DNA of 64,000 nucleotides from Orenia marismortui DSM 5156 (GTDB taxonomy: Bacteria; Bacillota; Halanaerobiia; Halobacteroidales; Halobacteroidaceae). Every line of letters starts with the position of its first letter. The first letter of the stretch is position 1. The stretch spans positions 737,902 through 801,901 of the forward strand of contig NZ_KB900617.1 in NCBI RefSeq assembly GCF_000379025.1, read 5' to 3'. A program made the translations under genes and the position numbers. The notes under the pieces were generated by a model. That model saw nothing but the letters and a program-made list of their open reading frames with translations. It made no database searches and was not told the DNA's origin. Shown here piece by piece: positions 37,615 to 49,285 of the stretch.

Positions 37615-38958
37615 TCAATTCTCCTTTTTATTCTCATAATACTTCTCAATTCCTGCCACAATACCTTCTGCACTTCTTTGTTGAAATTCTTTAGAAGCTA
37701 ACAACTTCTCTTCGCTAGGATTGGATAGAAATGCCGTCTCTATTAAAATTGCTGGCATATCTGTCTGCCTTAGCACTGCAAAATTAGCTGCTTTTAATCC
37801 GTTATCTTGCAGTCCTGTCCTTTTGATTATTTCACTTTGTACATACCATGCCAAGGCCCAGTTATCTTTACTTGCATCCCAATGGCCATAAGTAGCAGTA
37901 CCATTAGCAGATGCTCTAGCATTAGAATTGGCATGAATACTAACAAAAATATCAGCGTTTATTCTATTAGCTCTTTCAGCCCGTTTAGATAACGAAATAA
38001 AATAATCATTATCTCGAGTCATCATAGTATTAAAACCTTTTTCTTTTAATAAAGCTTCTACTTTTTTGGCTATTTGATAATTAACTTGTTTTTCCTGCAA
38101 TCCCATTACTCCAATAGCACCAGGATCATGTCCCCCATGACCAGCATCTATCACTATTTTTCTCTTAGATAGATCAAACTCTTTTTTAAGATCATTAACA
38201 TCACTAATAATAGATGAAGTAATAACTTGAGAATTATTTTGTATATTTAAAATTAATCGGGACTGATCTTCTACAATATGATAGCTACTCATACTATTAA
38301 TATCTACTGCAATCCTAACTATTGCTGGATCAAATTTATATTGACTAACCCTTACTTGCTTAATCATAGTACTATTAATTGGAATTAAATTTTTAATCTT
38401 ATTCAAACTCACGTTATTAATATCTAATACTAGCCTAGTTGGTTGATGATATAAGTTCAGATCATATTTAGTCAGCGAATCTAAATCTATAACAACTTTT
38501 GAATTCCTGTGGAAAGTTTTAACACTTATGTTATTCAATCTATTAGTAGTATAATTGATCGACTTAGTATTAGCGTCCCACGATAATTTCCCACCATATA
38601 ATCTAGTTAGAAACCTTAAAGGAACCATAACTTGTCCATCAATCAACCTAGGCTTAGCATCTAAAGGCATAGGCTTATTATCTATTAGAGCTATTCTATT
38701 ATTAATCTCTAAAACCACACCTACACCATTGCTATTTATTTTTAATTTTTTATCCTTATTATCCCATTCGATTTCATCCCCAAATTTCTCACTAATAAAA
38801 CGAGCAGAAATCAAGGTTCTACCCTTGATTATCTTTATTGATTCAGAACTAATTTCCTGCCCATTAAATAATAATTTTGGATTCTGTGCCTCTGCCGCCA
38901 AAGAAAAGATTATCATTAATGCAACTATTAATATAGATAATCTGTATTTAGTTCTCAT
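37615..38958 (-). CDS. N-acetylmuramoyl-L-alanine amidase, single-AMIN paralogue
   Basis: The 447-residue protein has the same plan as the downstream amidase but is shorter: a signal peptide (about 1-24), a copper-amine-oxidase-N-like domain (about 28-140, 'GRTLISARFISEKFGDEIEW', 'LIDGQVMVPLRFLTRLYGG'), one or two AMIN-type units (about 145-245) and amidase_3 (about 265-442). The latter has 'VIDAGHGGHDPGAIG', 'LQEKQVNYQIA', 'DIFVSIHANSN' and 'AILIETAFLSNP'. The two probably arose by duplication; it lies 99 bases upstream of the longer gene. Confidence 0.92.
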   Translation of the reverse strand: MRTKYRLSILIVALMIIFSLAAEAQNPKLLFNGQEISSESIKIIKGRTLISARFISEKFGDEIEWDNKDKKLKINSNGVGVVLEINNRIALIDNKPMPLDAKPRLIDGQVMVPLRFLTRLYGGKLSWDANTKSINYTTNRLNNISVKTFHRNSKVVIDLDSLTKYDLNLYHQPTRLVLDINNVSLNKIKNLIPINSTMIKQVRVSQYKFDPAIVRIAVDINSMSSYHIVEDQSRLILNIQNNSQVITSSIISDVNDLKKEFDLSKRKIVIDAGHGGHDPGAIGVMGLQEKQVNYQIAKKVEALLKEKGFNTMMTRDNDYFISLSKRAERANRINADIFVSIHANSNARASANGTATYGHWDASKDNWALAWYVQSEIIKRTGLQDNGLKAANFAVLRQTDMPAILIETAFLSNPSEEKLLASKEFQQRSAEGIVAGIEKYYENKKEN

Positions 38959-39007
38959 TTATTATTCCCCTCTCAACTGTATTTAGTACTGTATTTTAGT
39001 AGTATAT

Positions 39008-39493
39008 TTAGTCTATTTTTAAAGTTTCACTATATAATAGTTTATCGCATTGGTCTACAAACTGAAAGTCCAAAAGCCCCTTTTTAATCAATTTATTTCT
39101 CTTTATTTTAACAAGATCATAAGGTACATTAACCACTTCTAAAGAAAAGTTACTAGCAGATGGTAATAACCTTTTAATCTTAATAATAACTTTATCTTCC
39201 TCTTGTATAATTTTATCTATTTTAACTTGACAGCCTCTGACATTATTTCCACCAATAGAAACATAAATTAAAACATAATCATCATAATTAATATGCAAAT
39301 CTACTAGATTGCGATGATACTTGGGAACCTCTAAAAAACTATCTTCATTTGTTAGTATATGAAAATCAACATTACATTTACAATTATCATCTTGACAAAT
39401 ATTTTTTCCACTCTGAGGTACTAAAGATTCAAAAGAGATCATCTTATTATCCTTATCTCTACTTAACAAAGAACCTATAGAAAAATTAATCAT
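39008..39493 (-). CDS. small protein with PrcB-like C-terminal domain
   Basis: The 161-residue cytosolic-looking protein has no signal peptide. The stretch 'DDYVLIYVSIGGNNVRG', followed by 'VKIDKIIQEEDKVIIKIKRL' and 'VNVPYDLVKIKR', resembles the PrcB_C domain ('V..G..GYSV.I..V....V.V.....PY..V.I'). The N-terminal third has a 'DDNCKCN' cysteine pair of unknown meaning. The family call is weak. It lies just upstream of the amidases and is preceded by a terminator-like hairpin directly before its ribosome site. Confidence 0.5.
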   Translation of the reverse strand: MINFSIGSLLSRDKDNKMISFESLVPQSGKNICQDDNCKCNVDFHILTNEDSFLEVPKYHRNLVDLHINYDDYVLIYVSIGGNNVRGCQVKIDKIIQEEDKVIIKIKRLLPSASNFSLEVVNVPYDLVKIKRNKLIKKGLLDFQFVDQCDKLLYSETLKID

Positions 39494-39514
39494 CTCTCTC
39501 CCCCTTAATCAAAA

Positions 39515-39539
39515 AGAGTGGGGGTAACTAATCCCACTC
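39515..39539 (-). promoter_or_regulatory. terminator-like hairpin in the 5' leader of the PrcB-like gene
   Basis: On the minus strand GAGTGGG-ATTAGTTACCC-CCCACTC is followed by TTTTTGATT and then AAGGGGGAGAGAG-ATG. It would end transcripts just before the gene unless bypassed. It may be an attenuator or a fallback terminator for pgi read-through. Confidence 0.55.
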
Positions 39540-39763
39540 GCTATCTTAATAATTACTACCCTGTTATTATATTATAATTTAAGCAAAGATAAAATGACTA
39601 GTTTTTCTAATAGGAAAGTTTTTCTTGATTATTACTATAAATTCTTTACTCTAATACATCTTCAATATAAACCTCAATATACCTTCATGCAAATATAGTA
39701 ACTAATGTCATTATAAGTTCTTATATAAATATTAAACCTCACATTCATCTTCTTGCCAAAAAT

Positions 39764-39794
39764 AAAAAAGACACAGCAATTGCTGTGTCTTTTA
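39764..39794 (-). terminator. pgi terminator
   Basis: AAAAAGACACAGCAATTGCTGTGTCTTTTT-type perfect palindrome just past the pgi stop. Confidence 0.92.
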
Positions 39795-39804
39795 AATATA
39801 ATTA

Positions 39805-41244
39805 TTATAAAATCAAATCACTATTTTTTTCTGGACGAGCATCAAATTCTTCCTTCTTTTCAGTAAATCCTTCTCTACCTAATACACCATAAGCATATTG
39901 TTTTCCTAATTCTACACCAGGCTGGTTAAAGGCATCAATATCATATAATTCTCCTGCAAATGCAGTAGCTAATTCATACATATAGAAGAATTGACCGATA
40001 GTAAATGCATTTACTTCTGGGAAAGTAACTGTACAGTTTAATCTATTGTTCTCAGTTAATGCTAACTCAGTAGCTTGCTTTTCAACAGTTAATAATTCGT
40101 TGAAAGTGTGTCCACCTAAATAAGATACTCCAGAAATATCTTCATAACCATCAGCAATTTCTAAAGTTTCTTTATATTTCTCTACTTCTATAAAAGTAAC
40201 AACCTTATCAAAAGGTCCTTCCATATATAGTTGAACTTGAGAATGCTGATCAGTAGCACCTAATGCTTTAACTGGAGTAGGACCTACATTAATAACTTCT
40301 CCTGCTCTATTAACTTTCTTCCCTAAAGATTCTGCCCATAATTGACGATACCAATCAGCAACATCCTTTAAATCATGAGCATAAGGCATCATTACTGACA
40401 TTGGCTTACCATCTTGATCTGCCAAATATTGAAGTGCAGCATTTAAATAAGCTGGGTTTGACCATAACTCATCAGTATCACAAATTTGATCCATATAAGC
40501 TGCTCCTGCTAATAACTCTTCAATATCAATTCCAGTAAAGGCAGCAGAGATTAATCCTACTGGAGTTAATACAGAGAATCTTCCTCCTACATTTTCAGGA
40601 ATATAATAAGTCTTCATTCCTTCTTCTTTAGCAATCTTAATTAGATTACCAGAATGCTCACTTGTAGTGGCAATAAAGTGATCAGCTACTGCATCTTCAC
40701 CTAACTCTTCTACTACCTTAGCACGAGCAGTTAAGAATTGGCTCATAGTCTCTGCAGTACCACCAGATTTAGAGATTACATTAAATACAGTTCTTGATAA
40801 ATCTAAAGTTTCTAATAACCCTTTTAATCTAGTTGGATCTACATTATCAGGAACAAATAATCTTGGATATCCATTTCTAGCTTCATCATTTAAGTTATAG
40901 TATGGATGGTTTAAAGCAGTTTGTAATGCAATATTACCTAATGCAGAACCACCAATTCCTAATACTACAAAGTTATCATACTTACCTTTATTAGCATCAG
41001 CAAATTCTTTAATCTCTTTAGCAATTTCTTTATGACTTTCAGGTAACTCCATAAATCCTAAATTTCCAGCTTCTTTAGCTGCCTTGATAGATTTATGAGC
41101 TACTTTAGCCTTTTCTTGCATAGCATCTACATCAGCTTTAGTATAACCATGCTCTTCACCAACATTTTCAGCAAACATATTATTTACGTCTAATTTAATA
41201 CGCATAGACTCTTTCCATGAAGCATCTTCATATCTTTTAGTCAT
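39805..41244 (-). CDS. pgi: glucose-6-phosphate isomerase
   Basis: This 479-residue enzyme interconverts glucose-6-P and fructose-6-P. Family motifs in order: 'FVVLGIGGSALGNIALQTAL' (about 93), 'NVISKSGGTAETMSQFL' (about 155), 'TSEHSGNLIKIA', 'PENVGGRFSVLTPVGL' (about 215), 'GATDQHSQVQLYMEGP' and 'GVELGKQYAYG' near the end. It is transcribed alone, with its own terminator, separate from the glycolytic operon at 46-54 kb. Confidence 0.96.
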   Translation of the reverse strand: MTKRYEDASWKESMRIKLDVNNMFAENVGEEHGYTKADVDAMQEKAKVAHKSIKAAKEAGNLGFMELPESHKEIAKEIKEFADANKGKYDNFVVLGIGGSALGNIALQTALNHPYYNLNDEARNGYPRLFVPDNVDPTRLKGLLETLDLSRTVFNVISKSGGTAETMSQFLTARAKVVEELGEDAVADHFIATTSEHSGNLIKIAKEEGMKTYYIPENVGGRFSVLTPVGLISAAFTGIDIEELLAGAAYMDQICDTDELWSNPAYLNAALQYLADQDGKPMSVMMPYAHDLKDVADWYRQLWAESLGKKVNRAGEVINVGPTPVKALGATDQHSQVQLYMEGPFDKVVTFIEVEKYKETLEIADGYEDISGVSYLGGHTFNELLTVEKQATELALTENNRLNCTVTFPEVNAFTIGQFFYMYELATAFAGELYDIDAFNQPGVELGKQYAYGVLGREGFTEKKEEFDARPEKNSDLIL

Positions 41245-41490
41245 TTCTTAAATCCCCCTTATATTATTATCTTCTTCTTATATGTATTTTATCCTTAGAT
41301 CTCTTAATGAGTTTTTGGATAAAGTTAAATAAAGTTATATAAAACAAATTGTTAATTTACTTTATTTTATAAATACTATTTTATAATCCCACTAACACTA
41401 TTCTACTAAAAACGAGCTATTCCTGCAATAAAATATTATTAAAACCAAAAAAGCTTGTTTAAGATGCAAAATAAATCATTTAAATAAAAA

Positions 41491-41520
41491 ATCCTATTAG
41501 CTTATATAAGCTAATAGGAT
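41491..41520 (-). terminator. terminator of the BI-1-like gene
   Basis: ATCCTATTAGCTTAT / ATAAGCTAATAGGAT is a perfect palindrome followed by T-rich sequence on the minus strand. Confidence 0.85.
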
Positions 41521-41526
41521 AAATAG

Positions 41527-42225
41527 CTATTTCTTGCGCCCAAATATACGTAATAAATATAAAAATAAATTAATAAAATCAAGATATAAAACTAAAGCCC
41601 CAATGATACTCTCTTTTTTATCTTCGTCAGTTCCTTCATTTCCAAGTACATTCATTTTCTTTATCTTCTGAGTATCATAAGCAGTTAATGCAGTGAATAT
41701 AACAACTCCTGCATAGGTTGTAATCCAATACAAGATGCTACTATAAAAAAAGATATTAATTATACTAGCAATAATCAGACCAAATAATCCCATTAAACAA
41801 ATACTACCTACATTACTTAAATCATTATCAGTATAGTAACCATAAACACTCATAAAAGCAAAAATAGAAGCAGCAATAAAAAAAGTAGATACTATAGAAC
41901 CACCTGTATACAACAAAAATATTACAGAAATAGTTAAACCATTCAAGACTGAATAAGCAATAAAACTGAATACTGCTGTTCCAGCAGACATCTTGTTAAT
42001 ATTAGAAGATAAGAACATTACTAATAATATTTCGCCTATTAATAATCCATAAAATACAACGTTATTTCCTAAAATCATCATTAACATCGTTCTAGAAGAA
42101 ATAGTTCCAATAGCAACTATAGCAGTTATTACTAAAGCTAATGCCATCCAAGAATAAACATTTCTAATGAAATTTCTCTGCTCTGTCTCTATTTGAGCTA
42201 CATTAAGTTGTGTTTCCATAAACAA
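41527..42225 (-). CDS. Bax inhibitor-1/YccA family membrane protein
   Basis: The 232-residue protein has seven membrane helices, 'NFIRNVYSWMALALVITAIV' at the N-terminus, 'SYSVLNGLTIS'-type sequence in the middle ('FIAYSVLNGLTISVIFLLY'), 'TALTAYDTQKIKKM' and the C-terminal 'LYLDFINLFLYLLRIFGRK'. These are hallmarks of the BI-1/YetJ family of proton-sensitive calcium-leak channels. GGGGGATTG stands before the ATG. Physiological role here unknown. Confidence 0.9.
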   Translation of the reverse strand: MFMETQLNVAQIETEQRNFIRNVYSWMALALVITAIVAIGTISSRTMLMMILGNNVVFYGLLIGEILLVMFLSSNINKMSAGTAVFSFIAYSVLNGLTISVIFLLYTGGSIVSTFFIAASIFAFMSVYGYYTDNDLSNVGSICLMGLFGLIIASIINIFFYSSILYWITTYAGVVIFTALTAYDTQKIKKMNVLGNEGTDEDKKESIIGALVLYLDFINLFLYLLRIFGRKK

Positions 42226-42542
42226 TCCCCCTTATCAATTTTTATAATATATCGAAGAATATATTCTAGATAAGTCTCATTTCACCTTTATTTATTATGT
42301 AAATCTTTTCAATAAAATACAACTATATCTTTATTTGTTATTGATTTTCCCTCCAATTATATGTAATTGAGAATATAATAAATTAACATATCAAATATTA
42401 AAAGTAATTTTTGTTAATTTAACTTCATCGCTATGTCTTGACTCCTATATAAATAAAAGCCTAGTAGCTAAATATATTTAGCTACTAGGCTTTTATTTAT
42501 ATATATATTCTTAATTTATATTTTATGTTCAAAAAATAAAAA
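42226..42542. other. intergenic region with a strong palindromic terminator
   Basis: Apart from the terminator at 42455-42494 the stretch is A/T-rich, with no open frame that I can support. Confidence 0.5.
42455..42494 (-). terminator. terminator of the smpB-ssrA-tRNA-Trp transcript
   Basis: AAAAGCCTAGTAGCTAAATA / TATTTAGCTACTAGGCTTTT is a perfect 20-bp-arm palindrome 50 bases past tRNA-Trp. Confidence 0.9.
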
Positions 42543-42619
42543 TGGCACGGGAAGCAGGACTTGAACCCGCAACACCTGGATTTGGAGTCCAGTGCTCTAC
42601 CAAATTGAGCTATTCCCGT
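42543..42619 (-). tRNA. tRNA-Trp (CCA)
   Basis: Acceptor ACGGGAA/TTCCCGT, anticodon loop CTCCAAA, T arm GCGGG-TTCAAGT-CCTGC, encoded 3' CCA. It lies 80 bases downstream of tmRNA on the same strand. Confidence 0.96.
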
Positions 42620-42701
42620 ACAATAGTTTATATAATTAATCACAAACTTAATTATATATTATAATCTTTTCTTTGTCAACATTAAACTATATATTTGATT
42701 T

Positions 42702-43059
<358 letters not shown>

Positions 43060-43099
43060 GTATGAAAACATTTAACAGTTGTTAATTATTCTTATAAAA

Positions 43100-43561
43100 C
43101 TAGTATCTTCCTAATTGTCGATCTTTAAATGCACGCTCAACTTCTCGTTTAGCAGTTCTACGCTTAATATCTTCACGTTTATCATAAAGATTCTTACCTT
43201 TTCCTAAGGCTAGTTGTACTTTAACTAACTGCCGTTTAAAATAAAGTTTTAATGGAACAAGTGTATATCCTTTTTGTTGAGTTTGTCCAATCAACTTTTT
43301 AATCTCTCTTTTTTTTAGCAGAATCTTTCTAACACGTTCTGGATCATGGTTATATCGATTCCCTTGTTTATAAGGAGAGATATGCATATTATAAAGAAAT
43401 ACTTCATTACCTTCTATTCTAGCAAAGCTATCTTTGAGATTAACTCTTCCTGCTCGAATTGATTTAACCTCTGTACCTTGTAAAACAATTCCAGCTTCAT
43501 AAACCTCTTCAATATGATATTCATGTTTAGCCTTGCGATTTCTAGCAATTGTTTGGCCCAT
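43100..43561 (-). CDS. smpB: SsrA-binding protein
   Basis: This 153-residue protein delivers tmRNA to stalled ribosomes. It shows '[20 protein letters not shown]', '[20 protein letters not shown]', '[20 protein letters not shown]' and the basic C-terminal tail '[20 protein letters not shown]'. The ATG at 43561 is preferred over the GTG at 43570 because AGAGGTGG overlaps the GTG and sits at proper distance from the ATG. Confidence 0.97.
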   Translation of the reverse strand: MGQTIARNRKAKHEYHIEEVYEAGIVLQGTEVKSIRAGRVNLKDSFARIEGNEVFLYNMHISPYKQGNRYNHDPERVRKILLKKREIKKLIGQTQQKGYTLVPLKLYFKRQLVKVQLALGKGKNLYDKREDIKRRTAKREVERAFKDRQLGRY

Positions 43562-43627
43562 TTGTCCCACCTCTTTATTAAGCGTGCATCTATTATTATA
43601 ACAACTATATATTAAATGTCAAGAACT

Positions 43628-43672
43628 ATATCAATTAAATCCAATATTTTCTAGTTTAGATTTAATTGATAT
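43628..43672 (-). terminator. stem-loop after rnr
   Basis: ATATCAATTAAATC pairs with GATTTAATTGATAT across a 17-base loop. No T-run follows, so it is more likely an mRNA 3'-protecting or processing stem than an intrinsic terminator. Confidence 0.5.
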
Positions 43673-43678
43673 AAATTC

Positions 43679-45805
43679 TTACTCAACTACTAAATCAAAA
43701 TCAATTTGTTTATCTTCTAAGTTGATCTTAGCTACCTCAATTTTAACCTTGTCACCTAATTGATAGGTATTTCCTGTTCTTTCACCTATAAATGCATGTT
43801 GATCTTCATAGTAATGATAATAATCATCTCTCATTGCGCTAACATGCACTAACCCCTCAACAGTATTGTCTAATTCTACAAAGAAACCAAAAGACATTAC
43901 ACTGCTAATAATACCTTCATATTGTTCACCTTTCTTATCCTGCATATACTCAACCTTCTTCAAATCTAAAGATTCATATTCAGCATCCATTGCTTTTCTT
44001 TCTTGCACCGAAGAATGATCTGCTATATTAGGTAACTTCTTAGTCAACTTATCAATTCTCTTCTCTGACAATAATCCATCTTTAATGACTTCTTTAATTA
44101 TTCTATGGATCATTAAATCAGGATATCTTCTAATTGGTGAAGTAAAGTGACTATAATATTGAGAAGCAAGACCAAAATGTCCAATATTATAAGGACTATA
44201 ATGTGCCTGTTGCATACTTCTTAATAAGACTGTATTTACAACCCTTTCTTCAGGTTGTCCTTTAACCTTCTCTAGTATATTCTGAAGGGCTTTGGGGTGA
44301 ACTTCATCACCTTTTAAGCCTTTAATATGATACCCAAGATTATGAATAAAACTATTTAAGTCTTCTAATTTCTCAGAACTAGGTTGTTCATGAACACGAT
44401 AAATAAATGGGATCTCGCGATGATACATATCCTCTGCTACTACTTCATTAGTTGTAATCATAAAATCTTCTATCATCTTTTCAGAAATTCCTCTATCTAC
44501 TTTTACTATATCAACAGGCTTACCTTCATCATCTAAAATTATCTTAGCTTCAGGAAAATCAAAATCAATACTTCCAGCTTCAAAACGTTTTCCTCTAAGG
44601 GTGTTAGAAAACTCACCCATCAATCTTAAATCCTCAATCATATCTTCATACTCATCTATAAGTGCTTGATCTTTATCAATTAACATACTATTTACTTTAT
44701 TATAAGTCAAACGATGATTAACTCTAATAACACTTTCTATAATTTCATGGTCTAATAGTTCTCCAGTATTCTTGTTAAAATCCATCAATACTGACATAGC
44801 TAAACGATCTCCATCAGAACGTAAACTACACATATTATTAGAAAGTTTCTCTGGTAACATAGGTATTACACGATCTACCAAATAAATACTAGTAGCTCTA
44901 TTAAAAGCTTCAGTATTTAATGGACTTCCTTCTTTTACATAATGGGTTACATCTGCTATATGTACTCCTAACCTAATCTCTTCTTCATTTAATTTTTCAA
45001 TAGAAACAGCATCATCAAAATCTTTAGCATCTTCACCATCTATAGTAACCATCTTAAGTGTTCTTAGATCTCTTCTTCTAGCAATTTCTGATTCTGAAAT
45101 TGATTCAGGAATTGCTTCAACTTCATTTATAACATCTGCTGGAAAATCTTCAGGTAACTCTAGTTTCTTAATAATAGCCTCAATGTCAACTCCGGCTTCT
45201 CCCTGATAACCCAAAACTTCAATTACTTTACCTTCAGGATTTCTTCTTTTTTCAGGCCATTTGGTTATTTCTACTACGACCTTTTGCCCCTCTTTAGCAC
45301 CTTTATTTTGAGATTTAGGTATAAAGACATCATGGGAAATTCTTTTATCATCAACAACTACAAACCCAAAGTTTCTACTAGCTTCATAATTTCCTACAAT
45401 TTTTTTGTTTGCTCGTTCTAATATCTTAAATACCTCTCCAGAGCGTCTTCTACCATCAGTTTTTTTAAATATTCTAACCATAACTTTATCATTATTCATT
45501 GCACCTTTTAAATCACTTGCACTGATATAAACATCTTCTTGTGTTGGGTTATCTGGAATTAAAAAAGCAAATCCTTTAGCATGCCCTTGTAATCTCCCAG
45601 TAGACATTCCCATTCTTTCTGGAACACCATAACATCCTCTGCGATTTTTGATAACTAAACCTTCTTCTTCCATCTCATCAAGAAGATCTACTAAAATATG
45701 CTTTTCATCTGATTCTATTTCAAGAACTTTTAGTAAATCATCTACAGTTAACGGTTTATAAGCTTGTTTACTCATAAAGTCTAAAATTCTATCTTGGATA
45801 TTCAT
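43679..45805 (-). CDS. rnr: ribonuclease R
   Basis: The 708-residue 3'-5' exoribonuclease has an N-terminal winged-helix region (about 1-60), cold-shock domains ('GRLQGHAKGFAFLIPDNPTQ', about 70-140), and the RNB catalytic domain with 'TIDGEDAKDFDDAVSIEKL' (metal-binding aspartates, about 255) and 'AHYSPYNIGHFGLASQYYSH' (about 520). An S1 domain ends the protein ('GEQYEGIISSVMSFGFFVEL'). The ATG at 45805 has GGAGGG 6 bases before it; the longer frame to 45874 lacks one. Order secG-rnr-smpB-ssrA is the common Firmicute arrangement. Confidence 0.96.
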   Translation of the reverse strand: MNIQDRILDFMSKQAYKPLTVDDLLKVLEIESDEKHILVDLLDEMEEEGLVIKNRRGCYGVPERMGMSTGRLQGHAKGFAFLIPDNPTQEDVYISASDLKGAMNNDKVMVRIFKKTDGRRRSGEVFKILERANKKIVGNYEASRNFGFVVVDDKRISHDVFIPKSQNKGAKEGQKVVVEITKWPEKRRNPEGKVIEVLGYQGEAGVDIEAIIKKLELPEDFPADVINEVEAIPESISESEIARRRDLRTLKMVTIDGEDAKDFDDAVSIEKLNEEEIRLGVHIADVTHYVKEGSPLNTEAFNRATSIYLVDRVIPMLPEKLSNNMCSLRSDGDRLAMSVLMDFNKNTGELLDHEIIESVIRVNHRLTYNKVNSMLIDKDQALIDEYEDMIEDLRLMGEFSNTLRGKRFEAGSIDFDFPEAKIILDDEGKPVDIVKVDRGISEKMIEDFMITTNEVVAEDMYHREIPFIYRVHEQPSSEKLEDLNSFIHNLGYHIKGLKGDEVHPKALQNILEKVKGQPEERVVNTVLLRSMQQAHYSPYNIGHFGLASQYYSHFTSPIRRYPDLMIHRIIKEVIKDGLLSEKRIDKLTKKLPNIADHSSVQERKAMDAEYESLDLKKVEYMQDKKGEQYEGIISSVMSFGFFVELDNTVEGLVHVSAMRDDYYHYYEDQHAFIGERTGNTYQLGDKVKIEVAKINLEDKQIDFDLVVE

Positions 45806-45913
45806 AATATCCCTCCATATATATCTATATAGTATAATTTCTATCTCTATAGAATTTATTTTGTCTAAACTCATCTCAAATATACATTATTAAAACTAAT
45901 AATAAATAATAAA

Positions 45914-45945
45914 ACTCTTAGTCAGACCATAATCCAACTAAGAGT
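45914..45945 (-). terminator. probable terminator after secG
   Basis: ACTCTTAGT (45914-45922) pairs with ACTAAGAGT (45937-45945); the minus strand continues TTTTATTATT. Confidence 0.65.
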
Positions 45946-45959
45946 CTAAGCATACCAGA

Positions 45960-46184
45960 TTATTGAACCGCTGCTATTACTAATGGTAAAATTATAAAGA
46001 AGATAGCAGCCACCGTTGTTACCTTAGATAATACACTATCAAGAGCCTTACCTTGAGCACCTAACAAAGATGATGCTCCTCCATCAATACCACCAAGCCC
46101 AGCGTCTTTTCCCGATTGTAATAATACTCCAGCAATTAAAACAAAGGATGTAATAATCAATAGCACTTTAAGAAATAATAACAC
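45960..46184 (-). CDS. secG: preprotein translocase subunit SecG
   Basis: This 74-residue protein has two membrane helices joined by 'VLLQSGKDAGLGGIDGGASS', the conserved SecG loop, and 'LLGAQGKALDSVLSKVTTVA'. It is an accessory part of the SecYEG channel. The position between eno and rnr is standard in Firmicutes. Confidence 0.95.
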   Translation of the reverse strand: MLLFLKVLLIITSFVLIAGVLLQSGKDAGLGGIDGGASSLLGAQGKALDSVLSKVTTVAAIFFIILPLVIAAVQ

Positions 46185-46291
46185 TTATCTGGCACCTCCC
46201 AATTAAAAAATAACACTATTATTTTAACATAAGTTGTCTAAAAAAGCAATTAATAATAGTTATACCCCTTAATTATTATCTACAATTCATT

Positions 46292-46324
46292 AAAAAAAGG
46301 TACAGGATTAATCCTGTACCTTTT
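46292..46324 (-). terminator. eno / glycolytic operon terminator
   Basis: AAAAGGTACAGGATTAATCCTGTACCTTTT is a near-perfect palindrome with A/T tracts, 11 bases past the eno stop. It separates the glycolytic genes from secG. Confidence 0.92.
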
Positions 46325-46335
46325 AAAGATCACTC

Positions 46336-47658
<1,323 letters not shown>

Positions 47659-47717
47659 TTATTTTATATAGGGCCAAAATAAATTTGACCCCTACATAAC
47701 TATAATTCAGCTAATAA

Positions 47718-49268
47718 CTACTTAATCAACTGACTACCTGTCATCTCTGCAGGAATATCAATCCCTAATAATTTTAACATTGTTGGCGCAAAATCAGCTA
47801 GTTTACCTTCACCTTCTGCTAATAATTTGGCACCTTTATCATTATCATTGATATAAAGTAACGGTACAGGGTTTGTAGTATGAGCTGTCAAAGGCTCTCC
47901 TGTATTATAATCAACCATTTGCTCACCATTTCCATGATCAGCAGTAACTAAAGCAGCTCCATCTTTAGCTAAGATCTTGTCTATTACTTTACCTAAGCAT
48001 TCATCAACTGTTTCTACCGCTTTTACCTCTGCATCAAAGTCCCCAGTATGACCAACCATATCTGGATTTGCAAAGTTTAAGATAATAACATCATAATCTA
48101 CTTCATCCATCTTCTGGACTAAGTTGTCAGTTACCTCATAAGCACTCATTTCAGGCTGCATATCATAAGTAGCAACATCTGGAGATGAAATCAACTCTCT
48201 ATCTTCCCCTTCATTTGGCGTCTCTTTACCACCATTAAAGAAGAAAGTAACATGAGCATACTTTTCAGTTTCAGCAGTTCTAAGTTGCTTTAATCCGTTA
48301 ACAGATAAAACTTGCCCAAAAGTATTCTTTATCTCTGCTGCCGGAAAAGCAATTGGAGCATCAATAGTCTCATCATATTCTGTCATACATACAAGATGAA
48401 CCTTAGGATAACCTTCTTGACGCTCAAAACCATTGAAATCTATATCATTTAAAGCACGTGTTAATTGACGTGCACGGTCTGGTCTAAAGTTAAAGAAAAT
48501 AATCGAATCCTTATCTTGTACTTTAGCAACTGGAGTTTCATCTTTACCAAGCACAACTGTTGGTAAAACAAATTCATCAGTTTTATCATCACTATAGGAA
48601 TTTTCTACGGCCTCTAATGCACTTTTAGCCTTTTCTCCTTGACCAAAAGCCATTGCATTATAAGCTTTTGCAGTACGATCCCAACGATTATCACGATCCA
48701 TGTAATAATAGCGACCACCAATAGTTGCTATCTCTCCTACACCAATCTCTTCTATCTTAGCTTCTAACTCTTTTACATAAGTCTTCGCACTCGCTGGAGG
48801 TACATCTCTACCATCTAAAATAGCATGAACATAGACCTTTTCTAACCCTTGCTTCTTAGCTAATTCTAGTAATCCATATAAATGTTGATTATGACTATGA
48901 ACTCCTCCATCAGATAATAAACCTAATAAGTGAAGAGCAGAATTATTTTCTTTTGCTTTATTAACCGCCTCTATTAATACTTTATTTTCAAAAAAGTCAC
49001 CATCTTTAATAGACTTAGTAATTCTAGTCAAATCTTGATATACAATTCGACCAGCGCCTAAATTAAGATGACCTACTTCAGAGTTACCCATCTGTCCTTC
49101 AGGTAATCCTACAGCTTCACCAGCTGCTCTAACAAGAGTATGAGGATATTCAGACCATAATCTATCAAAGTTCGGTGTATTTGCTGCTTGAATTGCATTT
49201 GCTTCCTTTTTTTCATTAACTCCAAAACCATCTAGGATAATTAATGCTAAAGGTTTAGGTGTTGTCAC
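47718..49268 (-). CDS. gpmI: cofactor-independent phosphoglycerate mutase
   Basis: The 516-residue manganese-dependent enzyme interconverts 3- and 2-phosphoglycerate. It belongs to the alkaline phosphatase superfamily: '[20 protein letters not shown]' at the start, the phospho-serine in '[20 protein letters not shown]' (about 62), '[17 protein letters not shown]', '[16 protein letters not shown]', '[15 protein letters not shown]' and '[20 protein letters not shown]' (metal site, about 440). It follows tpiA by 17 bases. Confidence 0.98.
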   Translation of the reverse strand: MTTPKPLALIILDGFGVNEKKEANAIQAANTPNFDRLWSEYPHTLVRAAGEAVGLPEGQMGNSEVGHLNLGAGRIVYQDLTRITKSIKDGDFFENKVLIEAVNKAKENNSALHLLGLLSDGGVHSHNQHLYGLLELAKKQGLEKVYVHAILDGRDVPPASAKTYVKELEAKIEEIGVGEIATIGGRYYYMDRDNRWDRTAKAYNAMAFGQGEKAKSALEAVENSYSDDKTDEFVLPTVVLGKDETPVAKVQDKDSIIFFNFRPDRARQLTRALNDIDFNGFERQEGYPKVHLVCMTEYDETIDAPIAFPAAEIKNTFGQVLSVNGLKQLRTAETEKYAHVTFFFNGGKETPNEGEDRELISSPDVATYDMQPEMSAYEVTDNLVQKMDEVDYDVIILNFANPDMVGHTGDFDAEVKAVETVDECLGKVIDKILAKDGAALVTADHGNGEQMVDYNTGEPLTAHTTNPVPLLYINDNDKGAKLLAEGEGKLADFAPTMLKLLGIDIPAEMTGSQLIK

Positions 49269-49285
49269 AACAATCCCTCCTTTAT

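Larger units (their letters stand above)
39494..39804. other. intergenic region between pgi and the PrcB-like gene
   Basis: It holds the pgi terminator (39764-39794), a TATAATA -10-like box on the minus strand near 39570, and a terminator-like hairpin at 39515-39539 close to the next gene. The rest is A/T-rich with no open frame. Confidence 0.5.
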
